Shown piece after piece: positions 11,901-22,361 of a stretch of 64,000 nt of DNA. This DNA comes from Biomphalaria glabrata. Taxonomy: Eukaryota; Mollusca; Gastropoda; Planorbidae. A model generated the notes under the pieces. That model worked only from the letters and a program-made list of their open reading frames with translations. It was not told the origin of the DNA and searched no databases. The position numbers and the translations under genes are program-made. Where the stretch lies: positions 7,816,434-7,880,433 of the forward strand of contig NC_074711.1 in NCBI RefSeq assembly GCF_947242115.1. Direction: 5' to 3'. Numbering within the stretch: position 1 is the stretch's first letter; the number at the start of each line of letters is the position of its first letter.

Positions 11901-14900
11901 GCTGGCATCCACGAAGTGGGGAGCCCGAGCAGACATGCTCCGATCCCTGTATTTAGGAGCAGTCCGATCACAGATAGACTACAGCCTACCTGTGCAAATT
12001 TATGGCTCTAGGACTGCTCTTGAACAACTTGATAAAATACAGTCCCAAGCACTAAGATTTGTCTGTGGAACCTTTAGGACAAGTCCAGTGAATGCGGCTG
12101 AAATAATGGCTAATATAGCTCCACTAACCCTTAGGAGGGAAAGGTCAGTACTGACCTGCTATGAGCGGTATAAAAGGCTGGATGAATACCTCCCAGCTAG
12201 AAAACTAGTGGATGGTTGGAGATGCAGAAGACGTATCCAGATGCAGTCTTTTATGCATCATGCCACTAGACTATCTGACGAAGCTGGCCTCTCCACCAAC
12301 CGACAAAACATTCAACGCTTTCATCCCCTTCCCCCTTGGTGTCGCCCAACAACCCCAGACATACGCTTGAAATTAGTAGACCCTAATGCCACTAAGCAAA
12401 GCCGTTCATCTAACGACCTTCAAATCCTAGCTCTGGAGACCATTAATACCTTCAAGCCCAGTGCTATTTTTGCATACACTGATGGATCGGCATCAATAGA
12501 TTCTGGAAGAGCAGGCTATGGAGCCTACATCGACTTTCTTGGCTCTCACACAGTCAAAATCTTTGGACCTTGTGGTAGTGTTTGCAGTTTTGATGCGGAG
12601 ACCATGGCAGTCTGTGAAGCCTTAAAAGTCATTGACTCTCAACTCGGCGAGGGACATTTGAGGGCAACACAGATTGTTGTGGTCACTGACTCAAAATCTG
12701 TACTACATGCTTTGCAAAGCCCCGGACCATGGCCCACCAATATCAACACTCTCATCATGGCTTCAAATAACATCAAACAACGCTATGGCACCCCTGTAAT
12801 AATGCAGTGGGTACCGAGTCACATAGGTGTGACTGGCAACACAATCGCAGACTCTTTGGCCCACCAGGGAGGGCAAATTCCACCCACTGATCAGGCTGTA
12901 AGCTTTCATCAAGCCCTGGCTATAATACAAAAAACAGAAATGGAAAAGTGGTTTGAGTGCTGGGACAAGTCCCAAAAATCCAGTGGAGTCTGGGAGCGCA
13001 TGAGGCGCCCTGACCGCACTTCCCCGTGGTGGAGGCTGTCCAGGCCTGAGCAAGCTATTATAGCACAGTGCAGGACAGGCCACTGTCCTGTTGGCTCATA
13101 TTTCTCGCGGCTATGGCCAAATTTCGATTCACGGTGTCCTCGCTGCGGGGAAGAAGAGGAAACCGTGCCTCATATTTTGTTTGACTGCCCCAGACTTGCT
13201 GATCTCCGTCTCGACAGGTCTGGGAAACCCAAAATTCTCGAACTGTATGGCGACATTCATGCACTACGCAAGACAGCAGGGTTTCTGTCCAGGGCTTTTG
13301 CAAGAGAGGATTTGAGCCTCTCAAGCCATCACTCTAATGGAGTTTGATGATGATGATGAAGATGACAGCCATAATCAGAATGTCAAAGAAGTCTTTAGCC
13401 GTTTTTAGAATATAAGTGAATCAGCACATTTTATACCCAATTAGAAGGTCAGTGATTCTTTCTAGGCCTTTTTATTTATCGGATAGCTTATGATAGGACT
13501 ATCAGTCATCTCGTAGACACAATGAGATGAAAGCCTGGGCAAAAGCTATTGTCAGAACTATATCGTCCATCGTAGTACTCCTCCTCTCCTCACAGCTGAC
13601 CTGTCCAAAAGAGCAGTAGGTGGCGATTCAGTTCGGTATAAGCGGAAGTTCAGCCACTCTTATGTGCTGCAAACTACCATATTGTTATAACCCTATTAGT
13701 GGCACAATATGGTTAACTGTTTGTAAAATGTTTAACATGTTTTGGATGTTCCTTCAGAGTTGAAGATAGTTTACTTCCTAATCCAAACCTCCCGCAGGAC
13801 GACGGGGAATGGGAGCGGGCAGGGTTTGAACCCGGGACCATCGATAAATTCAAACGACAGTCCAACTGTAGGTTCAGCTGACACACACGACTCAGGTCAA
13901 TCACACAGGTCAACGGCTGTCGATAGACAAGGAACAGTACTGCTACTACACGCAAGTATGACTCAATGACCCGTGCTGTGGTGATGTGATCGAAGGCCTT
14001 CACGGACAAGGGACAGTGTGTTAGAAAGGACAGTTGAGTCCAAGACAGCAAGGCAGTAAGGACTGTGTGATACAAAGTGAGTCCTTGAAAATGTAGCTGT
14101 ATGAGCTAGAGAGACTTATAGTGATTAGTTAGGCAGTTCTGTAGTGTAGCAAGCATTTGAAGTTAGTGTAGCCAATTGTGTTTATTGGCTGTTGTTGATG
14201 TATTTATAACTAAACCGCCACATTGTTTGTTGAAACTCTTGTTGTCAACCTTCTTAATCTGAGGTGAACATATAACAGGCAATGCAACAGATATTGTGTA
14301 AGTGTTTTATTCTTTTTATGCCTTCAATGTCAGCTTGTTACAGGAAGCGTAGCCATGGAAGCAAGTTACGAAACATTATTAATAAAATGAAGAAGAAAGA
14401 AAACCTTGGTTGCATTCTCCATACGTCACAGAACAGGCTGTCAAAGGTCTTACACAAATTAAGCAATAAATCTGCTGGTCTCAAAAACTTGGCAAGTTGT
14501 TTGAATGTTTACATATTCATGAAATGGCTGCCACAACAAGCCCACTCATAAAGTCTGGCATAAGCAATTATACACGCAAACAAAAGTAATTTTAACATAC
14601 CTGTAATGGAGGCACATCGCCGTAAACATTCAGAAGTCTCAGTGACTAGGAACTGATTGATTTTCACAAAACTTTCGTTGTTCGTCTCGTCAATCCATTC
14701 TTTGCCTTTGTGTAGAACCTTTAAAATTGCATAAAATTACAACTGATTATTCCTATATCATTTATTTTCTCTACATAATGATAAGTTGGATAAAGATAAT
14801 AAAATATATCTATTAAAAAAAAATCTAATTCAAACAAATAATAATTTATGTAATATCAGAGCAAAAAAATTAGAACTAATATTTCATTAATTAATCACTA

Positions 14901-16611
14901 TGCACATATAAAAAAGACAACTTATTAACAAAATACACACTCGGTGCTAAGAAACGATGTTTAAAAAATACATAGATTTCCTTAAAACAAAACAAGCAAT
15001 AGTCTTTTTACTAACAAAAAAAAAACTGAAGCACTATTTTCTGTATAGTATTCATAAGTATTTACTAGTTAACCACACGTTCTTAGTTTGGGTTAAATGC
15101 AGATGCAATCTTCAATGAGGTGCATATTACTCACGGTGTCCTTGCTCCTTACTAGATCACTTTGTTTCCCCCTCTTTCTACCCCCGTCAACATTGTCATT
15201 CGGTTTTGTCTTACTTTGATTTCTGTCATTTGTGTCCTTATCTAACACATCATAACATGTAACTAGCTAACTTATCAAACACATTATAACATATAGCTAG
15301 CTAACTTGTCTAACACATTATAACATATAGCTAGCTAACTTAAACACATTATAACATATAACTAGCCAAATTATCAAACACATTATAACATATAACTAGC
15401 TAACTTGTCAAACACATTATAACATATAACTAGCTAACTTGTCTAACACATTATAACATATAACTAACTGACTTATAAAACACATCATAACATATAACTA
15501 GCTAACTTATCTAAAAAATTATAACATAACATTTGCCCATTTTTTCTTCCACCTCCCCACCATCAGTTTCTCCCCACTAGTTCCCTTTCTTATGTCCAGG
15601 TCTAGGCCAATGCTCTATAGTTCTACTCTCCCTTTCTTATGTCCAGGTCTAGGCCAATGCTCTATAGTTCTACTCTCCCTTTCTTATGTCCAGGTCTAGG
15701 CCAATGCCCTATAGTTCTACTCTCCCTTTCTTATGTCCAGGTCTAGGCCAATGCGCTATAGTTCTACTCTCCCTTTCTTATGTCCAGGTCTAGGCCAATG
15801 CTCTATAGTTCTACTCTCCCTTTCTTATGTCCAGGTCTAGGCCAATGCCCTATAGTTCTACTCTCCCTTTCTTATGTCCAGGTCTAGGCCAATGCCCTAT
15901 AGTTCTACTCTCCCTTTCTTATGTCCAGGTCTAGGCCAATGCCCTATAGTTCTACTCTCCCTTTCTTATGTCCAGGTCTAGGCCAATGCCCTATAGTTCT
16001 ACTCTCCCTTTCTTATGTCCAGGTCTAGGCCAATGCCCTATAGTTCTACTCTCCCTTTCTTATGTCCAGGTCTAGGCCAATGCTCTATAGTTCTACTCTC
16101 CCTTTCTTATGTCCAGGTCTAGGCCAATGCCCTATAGTTCTACTCTCCCTTTCTTATGTCCAGGTCTAGGCCAATGCCCTATAGTTCTACTCTCCCTTTC
16201 TTATGTCCAGGTCTAGGCCAATGCCCTATAGTTCTACTCTCCCTTTCTTATGTCCAGGTCTAGGCCAATGCTCTATAGTTCTACTCTCCCTTTCTTATGT
16301 CCAGGTCTAGGCCAATGCCCTATAGTTCTACTCTCCCTTTTACTACATTCATTCCCCCCACACACACACTAAATATTAATAATGCATGGCTGACTGAGGT
16401 GCAGTAAAACTTTAGTAAAAGGTTGCATTTTGAGGTTTTTTATATGGTGTATAATATAAGGTAAAAAAAAAAAGTTTCTAATATGTGCATAGATAAGAAA
16501 TTAGATAATTACAGAGTTAATATAATCAATGTTTTTTTCCAGCTGGTCACGTAGCTCTTCTAAAACCTCAAGCTGTGAAGCAATAGTCTTGACCTGTTTC
16601 TGAGTTCTCAT
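5480..16611 (-). CDS. Gene B: coiled-coil / C1q-domain protein (six exons, 5' end not seen)
   Basis: Exons in transcript order: 16611-16513, 14718-14601, 9615-9547, 8735-7882, 7614-7560, 5904-5480. The joined length is 1620 bases, open throughout (539 codons plus TAA-type stop). Layout: short coiled coil (residues 1-33), W and CLRRC block (34-72), acidic linker (73-95), long coiled coil (about 96-380), short linker, then a C1q-like head (about 400-539) with TNTGIYIAPCNGLYLVCL and NKDDQVYVRSN. Intron phases 0-1-1-0-1 are the same as in genes C and D. The first visible exon starts with ATG directly after an acceptor (tatttcag), so it is either internal or the first coding exon behind a 5' UTR exon. 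No signal peptide or Ig domain is visible. Introns hold a LINE, an LTR remnant and several minisatellites. Function inferred: oligomeric lectin-like immune recognition. Confidence 0.8.
6268..6950 (-). mobile_element. CR1/L2-like LINE fragment (reverse transcriptase, minus strand)
   Basis: Encodes HGFRKYRSCETQIIGLIDDF and LLDFSKAFDKVHHHSLLKKL on the minus strand, typical of reverse transcriptase blocks 2-3 in the CR1/Jockey/L2 group. Nearer 6410-6600 are decayed FADD-type and LGPLLFLIHINDLP-type stretches in other frames. The 3' tail is shared with 1990-2210, 26057-26262 and 36977-37170. 5'-truncated and frameshifted; lies in intron 5 of gene B. Confidence 0.8.
7265..7465. repeat. (TCTA)n / compound microsatellite
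   Basis: Alternating ctatctatctacccatctctctctataaatc blocks of roughly 30-40 bp, a compound microsatellite with higher-order repetition. Confidence 0.9.
7560..7614 (-). CDS. Gene B exon 5 (tiny linker exon)
   Basis: Called from a strong polypyrimidine acceptor (tttttttttcatag) and a consensus donor (ctag/gtatgttg). It is 55 bases, 18 codons plus one base, encoding NNDVSSQVVQLLSRILHL. It restores the phase needed between exon 4 (phase 0) and the C1q exon, and aligns loosely with gene C exon 5 (VYGQFVQMSQEIKDL). Another candidate at 7835-7822 was rejected because it creates a stop. Confidence 0.65.
7882..8735 (-). CDS. Gene B exon 4 (long coiled coil)
   Basis: Acceptor ctctcttatacag, donor aaaaag/gtgagg. 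It encodes about 284 residues beginning DKETVQKTHKLE and rich in heptads of L/I/V with K/E/Q. The paralogous DDK start and the (L/Q)xAS-N/Q/S-FM motif (ELEAASNFMSHL) are shared with gene C (FHAASSFMLNL) and gene D (LQGASQFMTRL). Confidence 0.85.
8870..9515. repeat. Degenerate minisatellite in intron 3 of gene B
   Basis: Unit of about 36 bp built from tttgattcatgtatgtgtca and tatttgtgtcatgttg, with simpler forerunners (tgttatttgattcatgtttt) from about 8810. It immediately precedes (in + coordinates) the small exon 9547-9615. Open frames across it are repeat translations only. Confidence 0.9.
9547..9615 (-). CDS. Gene B exon 3 (acidic linker)
   Basis: 69 bases, acceptor tcttattttacag, donor caag/gtttag. 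Encodes DEDMAEPVDRNTTLNEYNTK followed by DQ. Phase 1 on both sides, as in the matching exons of genes C (78 bp) and D (72 bp). Unlike those it has no cysteine. Confidence 0.75.
9880..13365 (+). mobile_element. RNase H-bearing LINE (I-group), 5'-truncated, nearly intact coding region
   Basis: Non-LTR retrotransposon in intron 2 of gene B, antisense to it. Order: C-terminal part of an APE-type endonuclease (YNPP, GDLNAHSP, IGSDHLPI; about 9890-10215), reverse transcriptase (FIDLKQAYDKV, GLPQGSVLSC, YADDIVL; about 10740-11700), RNase H with its acidic residues (YTDGSAS, DAETMAV, VTDSKSV) and WVPSHIGVTGN (about 12475-12870), and a CPRC-x-HILFDCP zinc motif near 13135-13190. The 3' end is a tgatgatgatgatgaagatga repeat. 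Reading is interrupted by a frame change after 10546 and one in-frame TGA at 11374-11376; the two long open segments on either side of that TGA are in the same frame. RNase H and the TGA tail point to the I/Nimb/Ingi group; exact clade not settled. Confidence 0.92.
13683..14277 (+). mobile_element. Solo LTR (tgttataaccc family) with a SINE inside
   Basis: Starts tgttataaccctattagtgg and ends near gaacatataaca, resembling the cleaner copy at 30688-31209. A family-B SINE (13722-13870) interrupts it. Old copy: the flanking duplication is not recognisable. Shared internal blocks include ggacaagggacagt, gtgatgtgatcg and cttgttgtcaacc. Confidence 0.6.
13722..13870 (+). repeat. SINE family B copy
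   Basis: Begins tttgtaaaatgtttaacatg, contains ttccttcagagttgaagata and a tRNA-type B-box palindrome (gggtttgaacccggg). Best match is 43125-43330. Inserted in the LTR at 13683-14277. Confidence 0.7.
14278..14600. other. Intron 2 sequence of gene B without recognised features
   Basis: An 89-codon open frame on the + strand (14282-14551) is present but has no family resemblance, lies antisense within an intron, and is not called. Confidence 0.5.
14601..14718 (-). CDS. Gene B exon 2 (W / CxxxC block)
   Basis: 118 bases; acceptor aattttaaag, donor acag/gtatgt. Encodes VLHKGKEWIDETNNESFVKI followed by NQFLVTETSECLRRCASIT. Exactly the same length and phases as exon 2 of genes C and D. The CxxxC pair suits an inter-chain disulphide (inference). 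Confidence 0.85.
14719..15230. other. Intron 1 of gene B, AT-rich
   Basis: No exon, RNA gene or clear mobile element recognised; poly-A stretches only. Confidence 0.5.
15235..15535. repeat. Approximately 30-bp minisatellite
   Basis: About ten units of cacattataacatataactagctaacttgt with small indels, in intron 1 of gene B. Confidence 0.9.
15580..16342. repeat. 47-bp minisatellite, about 16 copies
   Basis: Unit tctccctttcttatgtccag then gtctaggccaatgccctatagttctac. Variation is almost confined to one position (gctc / gccc / gcgc), indicating recent expansion or homogenisation. In intron 1 of gene B. Confidence 0.95.
16513..16611 (-). CDS. Gene B exon 1 visible (short coiled coil)
   Basis: 99 bases, phase 0 at both ends, acceptor gcttatttcag, donor ctct/gtaatt. 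Encodes MRTQKQVKTIASQLEVLEEL then RDQLEKNIDYINS. Genes C and D have the same 33-codon exon, each starting with ATG. Confidence 0.85.
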
Positions 16612-16724
16612 CTGAAATAAGCCATTGATAAGTGCAAATGGTGAAAATGAAAGCGTGTGACAAAGCCAATAAGAAAGATTTAAATCTGTGTGCATTAGTA
16701 AATATTGAATGCAGAAATAAGAAA

Positions 16725-17075
16725 TTCCATAACTCACTTCATCCCCAGTCGGCCAGTCCGTCACTTCATTCGAGTCGTTTTATCGCAGTCACTTCATCCT
16801 CTGTCAGTCATCCCCGGCACGGTAAATTCATCTTTATCAAGCATCCCCTGTCACTTTAACCCCGACAATCATCCCTGCCACTTCATCCCCATCCCATCAT
16901 CCTTATCAATAATTCCCGGTCACTTTATGACCTATCAGTTCATCCCAGTCTACCTGTCTATCATCACCGATCACTTCATTTCCGGTCACTTCATATCATA
17001 ATCATTTAATTCCCTGCCATATATTTTATCCACTGTTTTTTTCATCCCCTGGCCACTTAATACCCTGATACTTTT
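16725..17075. repeat. Degenerate short tandem repeat (cacttcatcccc-type)
   Basis: Irregular repetition of cacttcatccc, ggtcacttcat and aatcatccc with unit length about 12-25 bp, an old decaying minisatellite between genes B and C. Confidence 0.75.
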
Positions 17076-17439
17076 ATCTAAGAAATCTAAAAAATAAATT
17101 CTAAACACGTATTTGTTTGCGCTTTTTGTATTTAAATATTTTTTTAAAAGTACAGACATCCACAAATTCTGTTTATGGCCACCAAATACTTAAATCCGGC
17201 CCTAGTTAGATGTTTTCTTTATTCGTTTAACTGAGCAAGGTTCTAAGATTGATGCATTATTAATATTATTTGTGCATTTGATTACTTGTAATAGGTGCTG
17301 AGTATAATAACTTTCAATAACATCAAAAATAATGCCAATTAGGTGACATATATGTAGTCATTAGTCATAGAAGAATATGAAATGGTTCATTAATTTTTTT
17401 TTTAATTTAATGCTGAGCAGCAGATTAAAATCAATATCC

Positions 17440-18300
17440 AACAACAAACAAAAGGAAAGCTATGTACATAACACTAATAACAGATTCACCTAAATTCACT
17501 CTACCTATTGTACTAACAAGGTTACAAAGAAAGTCTGTGTGGAAACACAAACTCAAAATACGCCCCCAAAGTGGTCCACCCTGGTAGGTAAAAAGGCAGG
17601 TTTCAATATTTTCAGAAAAAAATTGAATTGACAAAGAAGAATGGAGAAAGATGGTTGACAGATCATGCGTGGTGCCCCAATGGTCCAGCAGAGCAAGGGA
17701 TAGGTATCATAGGTGAAAGTGAAGGTGAAGCTAAATGTGGGATCTGGCCTAAATGATGTCATATAATGATTATCTAAAATACTAAATGATCTGATTTTTT
17801 TGTAAAGGGTCAATCTCTTATTAAAAGCTTCAAGAAACTTTTTTTTCTCTTTAAAAAAAAAGTAAACATTTTTTTGTAAATGTAGTACTTCATATGACAG
17901 AACTCACCTAACTTAGCAATACAAATGTAAAAAAAAATAATAATAATTTTTGACCAAAAAATCTAAAAGTGCTTGCATAAATGTGTTGTAAAAATCATAA
18001 ATGGATATCTCCCTTATTAAAAAGCCTCTTGTGTTTGTTACTATTAATGGTGAATAGTTGTAAAAATTGTGTATTTTTATGAATACGCTGCTTGCATAAT
18101 TGATTTTAAACATTAGATTTTTAGCTTTCACTAACTTTCAGAAAAGAAAAAAAATTAGCCCAGAACTTTGAATGGTCTATAATATTATAATGACGGATTT
18201 TCACTATATTTTTTGTTTACGAGATCTAAACGGGACGGACGGACAGATAGACAGACCACACAAAACTAATAGGGTCTTCTTTACTACTTTCGGGGGCCGC
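17440..18300 (+). repeat. Interspersed repeat with ggccgctaaaaa end (copy 1, no array inside)
   Basis: Two blocks match the region 40955-43770: aaagtctgtgtggaaacaca / cgcccccaaagtggtcc / ggtttcaatattttcag (17510-17620) and agttgtaaaaattg / tttacgagatctaaacggga / gggggccgctaaaaa (18000-18300). In between is a short LINE 3' remnant (gaatggagaaagatggttga, 17640-17720). No long coding frame. Confidence 0.7.
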
Positions 18301-18309
18301 TAAAAACAC

Positions 18310-18960
18310 ATACACACACATATGTAATAGGCCTACGAATGTTGTATTTACACAATTATAAGTTCACTATCAAAGTCTTTCAAGTTACACCTTGTCAACA
18401 AACACACCCACGTGACTAACTGTCCAGTCTACCAACGGGACAGGTACACCATAATCCATATATATATATTATTAGCGCACACAGGAACACTTCTCTTGAC
18501 CGTGTGTCACACATATCGTACAATAACTGTGTCACCACAATATAAATATATAATAAAATATACACGTTAGTTTTCCTCTATCATGCCTTCTGTAAACACT
18601 GGTCAGCACAACACATCTAACACTTACATTTTCAAATAACAAATATGGCGGTTTAATCACAGAGATACATTAACAGCCAATAGAACACTAACTTGAAATG
18701 CTTTCTATTGTGCTTAACAGAATTGCACACTAAACACTACTATATAGTCTCTCTGTTTGCTGCCTAGGACTGGACTGCTTTTGTTACACGCTGGCTCTCG
18801 TCCGTGAAGGCTTTCGATTACATTACCGTAACTCGGGTCGTGGTTGTGTGTACTAATACTGCCCCTTGTCCGTTGACCTGTGTGATTTGCCTGATTCGTA
18901 GACCGCAAACACATTAACGCTATCAGTCCGCGACTGGTGTTGTGCAACTTTTCAACATGT
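18310..18960 (-). mobile_element. LTR remnants (minus strand)
   Basis: 18400-18535 resembles the LTR of the element at 46281-49939 (cttgaccgtgtgtcac, ctgtgtcaccaca). 18568-18960 resembles the tgttataaccc LTR family in reverse (gccttctgtaaacac, aacacatctaacac, attaacagccaatag). Both are old; ends are not sharp. Confidence 0.5.
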
Positions 18961-19479
18961 GGTCAGGGTTGAGACGCACATCGTGACCTCCGTGAAGGCG
19001 CCGCGCCGCGCACATCCCTGTTTTCTGGTCATGTGATATCAATAACTTTGATTATCAAAAAAATGATGCAGTTAACAGCTATTTATAGTCAGTCTGCATT
19101 TGAAGAGGGTAAAGTAAGATTGCTGTTAGACGTCATGGCATTAAATATTTGCAATTGAAAGTAGCAGTATAATCAAATGTTAAACATTTTTTTGCTAAAA
19201 GCTTCTATGCAATATTATGAATGGGATTGTTCCGAATTTTTTTATGAGCCACGTACGTGGTGGTGTTTAATTTCTGATAATAGTGGGAATCTGATTAATG
19301 AGTTAGGTCATTATATTTAGTGGTTTTGATCAAGTCGTTGCGGCAAACAATGATTTTTAAACTGCAGGAACATCAACTACACCCTTTCTATAGTCTTAAG
19401 ACTTATTATTGAGATCTAAGAATCGACAAAGCATTAGAATAACCTACTCTAGAAAAAGAAATCTTAATCCACACCCTCT

Positions 19480-19960
19480 CTTGACCATAAAGTAAATAGA
19501 CTGTGTCCAACTGATTTTAACAACCTGGTCATCTAGACATACACACGTAGGCCTAGTGTACTGTACGTGTGTAGTTGATGATACTACAAGACTACCCTGC
19601 ATTTTTTTCATTACGCGTTATGCAATAGTGTTTGCATTAATGTGGAGTGGTAGACGAGGCATGGCTAGTAAAGCATGTTCTTTATACTAAAATAGTTACA
19701 GACCCTCCCAGCCCAGAAAGTAAATGGACGGTGTGTCCGACTCATTTTAACAACCTGGCCAGATAGATGTACACGTGTAGGCCTATATAGTGTACTGAGT
19801 GTGCAGTCCATAACGACAGGACCACCCTTTTTTCCCCTTGCGCGTTTAACGGTTATGCAGTAGTGTTAGTTGTATTTTTAGTGGTCAGACAAAAATAAAT
19901 AGCACATCGGCATGGTTAGTTAAGCATGTATTTTACACTATAAAATAGTTATGCAGGTAA
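19480..19960. repeat. Tandem dimer of a roughly 235-bp repeat
   Basis: Two diverged copies, about 19490-19690 and 19725-19960. They share aagtaaatagactgtgtcc / aagtaaatggacggtgtgtcc, ttttaacaacctgg, acacgtgtaggcct, ttgcgcgttta / attacgcgtta and ggcatggttagttaagcatg. Confidence 0.75.
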
Positions 19961-20129
19961 AATGTTTCTTAAAACTCCAACAATTTCATTTCTATTTTAT
20001 TGGTTACTAGATCTAATTTTAAACTGTAATTGTATGTTATTTAATGAGATTTTAAACTTTACCGGTATAAGTAATTAAAATTTTCCGTTAATAAAATAAT
20101 AAATATAATTTAAAAAAAGAGTACCATTC

Positions 20130-20880
20130 TTTTCCCTACAGGGGGTTTTGAATTTTAAACCCCCTACCAGAGGTTTTTGCAGTTAAATCCTCCTCTTCTA
20201 TAAAACAAGAGAGGATTTGAGCCTCTCAAGCCCTCACTCTAATGGAGTTTGATGATGATGATGATAAAACAAAACAAAAAAAATGCAAACAACAATCCCC
20301 AAATTCCAACAGCACAGTTGAAGAAGATTTTGGTTTTAAAACCCCATCCAAAATTTACGATAACCCCCATTTCAAAATAAAAAAAGCAAATTACACACTC
20401 AAAATTCTATGAGCGTAGCCAAAGGGGTTTTGAGTTTCACCCCCCCCCCTTCCAGTTGGGGTTTGAAGCTAAAAAGTACCTCTTCAATATAAAAAAAAGC
20501 AAATTACACACTATAAAATCTATGAGCGTAGCCAAAGGGGTTTTGAGTGTAAATCCCCCTCCTCCAGGTGGCTTTTTCTTTAAAGTTTAAAACCCCTCCA
20601 GATGGTTTTGAGTTTAAAATTCCCTTACAGAGCGTTTAGAGTTGAAAACCTCTCTCTTCAATATTTTTTAAAGCAAACTATAGTCACCAAATTCTATGAT
20701 CGTAGCTAAATGGGGTTTTGAATTAAAAACAAAAAAAAAAAAAACTCCAGAGATTTCTTAGTTTAAAACCCCTCAACAGATGATTTGACGAAAAAACTTT
20801 CCTTTTCGATATAAAATCTAAAGCAGAATACAGGCATGTAATTCCAAGAGCGTAGTCAAGAAAGGTTACAAATTTCTACC
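20130..20880. repeat. Imperfect tandem repeat of about 110-130 bp (gagcgtagccaaaggggtt)
   Basis: Repeated blocks of gcaaattacacac, tctatgagcgtagcca, aaggggttttgagtttaaac and cccctccagaggg occur about five times. A 60-bp copy of the RNase H LINE 3' terminus (20205-20265) is embedded. Confidence 0.75.
20205..20268 (+). mobile_element. Minimal 3' end copy of the RNase H LINE
   Basis: About 60 bases almost identical to 13303-13363 (caagagaggatttgagcctc, tcactctaatggagtttgat) ending in a gatgatgatgat tail: a severely 5'-truncated insertion. Confidence 0.85.
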
Positions 20881-20899
20881 AGTGGCTTGGGCTCCATTA

Positions 20900-21185
20900 A
20901 TAAAGTGTGAATAGTCTTCTGCCGAAATTGAAAATCATTAAATGTATCTCAACAAAGATGGCTAAGACAGATTTTAGGAGTCAGTCATAGAGATCGGGTC
21001 TAAATCAAAGAAATCATATGCCAAACTGGGAGTCGAATCCTTAGTAAGGTCGTGACAGAGCGTCGCATGAGGTTTTGCGGGACATGTTCTCACACAAAAT
21101 GAATTAAGCAAAATAAGAGTTGCGGAAACAGCTTGCCGGAAAATGCGCCGAACGGCGCGTCGAGAGGGTCTAAGTCAGAATAGTC
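20900..21185 (+). mobile_element. LINE C-terminal fragment
   Basis: Frames give RWLRQILGVSHRDRV and VTERRMRFCGTCSH, typical of the post-reverse-transcriptase region of LINEs in invertebrates. Interrupted by stops. Confidence 0.55.
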
Positions 21186-21292
21186 AAGAATAGCACATTA
21201 GGTTTTTGAAATAAAACTTTTTAATAGCAATATAATGCACTGTAGATACCTCAGAATATGCATTTTGTTGGCTTTCAATACCAGAAATAGTG

Positions 21293-21370
21293 CCCGGCGG
21301 CGGGGCTTCGCCCCGCGCTGGGGGAGCTCCGCGAACTCCCCCAGACCCCCTTGCTAGCAAGGGCGGGGAG
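21293..21370. other. GC-rich triple-hairpin cluster
   Basis: Three successive perfect inverted repeats within about 65 bases: cggggc-ttc-gccccg (21301-21315), ctgggggag...ctcccccag (21318-21344) and cccttgctagcaaggg (21348-21363). It is strikingly GC-rich against an AT-rich background. No gene; probably the terminus of a mobile element or a short hairpin element. Confidence 0.8.
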
Positions 21371-21436
21371 TCTACAATAAACAATAAACGTCTTCCGAAA
21401 GGGTCAGAATATAATAAAGATTAATTATGTGTGTGT

Positions 21437-21468
<32 letters not shown>

Positions 21469-21500
21469 ACACACATACACACATACATACATACATGCCC
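21437..21500. repeat. (CA)n / (CATA)n microsatellite
   Basis: Pure ca dinucleotides passing into catacata tetranucleotides. Confidence 0.95.
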
Positions 21501-21680
21501 AGGTCAGGACTATCCATTGGTTTGGCTTTTTTTTTTCTGTCAGCTATAAGGCAAGTGAGCACCTGGTTGCATGCGGCCTCAGAACGAAGTCAAGCCTATA
21601 ATTATTATTTTCTTTTAAAAAATGTGGTACTCAATGTTGCCTTTCCAAATGCAATATGCTAATAATATGTGAGAATTATT

Positions 21681-21962
21681 CAGTGGCGTAGCTAGGGAGG
21701 GGGAAGGGGGGTGTCCAAATTTGAAATTCCCCCGGGCCCTCATTTAATGAGTATCTGAAATGTTTTTTTTTTACATTAAATGTTATCTTGCTATCCATGT
21801 TGTTAATAGTTGTTATGTAAATTATTGACCATGTTGCATGTATCCCACACATTAGACATTTAACTTTTAAGTAAATTATCTCATATCATGATGTCGAATG
21901 TCAAAATGCTGAGAACAAGCCACCCGTGCCCCCAAATCCTTTGATAGTACGGTACGCCACTG
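21681..21962. mobile_element. hAT-type MITE (cagtggcgtagctagg family), copy 1
   Basis: Left end cagtggcgtagctaggga and right end ggtacgccactg are inverted; flanking 8-mers gaattatt and gtattact agree at 6 of 8 positions. The interior (atctcatatcatgatgtcga) is the reverse complement of the interior of 60893-61184. Confidence 0.75.
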
Positions 21963-22361
21963 GTATTACTTATTGTTCAGCACTTCACATCATCATATAT
22001 AGGTTGTACTACATACAAAGAAAAATGTATATTAACTTTTTGTGACTATTAAGATTTGTCGTGCTTACCTTTTTTTTTCATTATTATTAAATAAATCTCA
22101 AATTCAATACGCAGAATACGCACATTAGTTGATAGAAATTATTACCTTAAAAATTGTTGAGCTGGTGATATTTTGGGTAAGGTCTTTACAGACCCTGATA
22201 AGTTTCTGATAAGCTAACCATTAGAAAATCGTTATTCTAAGGGGTGATCCACATTTGACGTCGCCCCGCAGAGATAAGGAAAAGTTGGGTTAGGACGTGG
22301 GTGTAAAAGGCTCGTAAAAAAAAATGTCAGCCGAAATTCTACGTTCACACACGAATTGAAA

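Noticed and set aside
14282-14551. 89-codon frame in intron 2 of gene B
   Set aside because: No recognisable domain, antisense to the gene, next to an LTR remnant.
15580-16342. CRISPR-like regular array
   Set aside because: Units are directly adjacent with no unique spacers, and the setting is a eukaryotic intron: a minisatellite.
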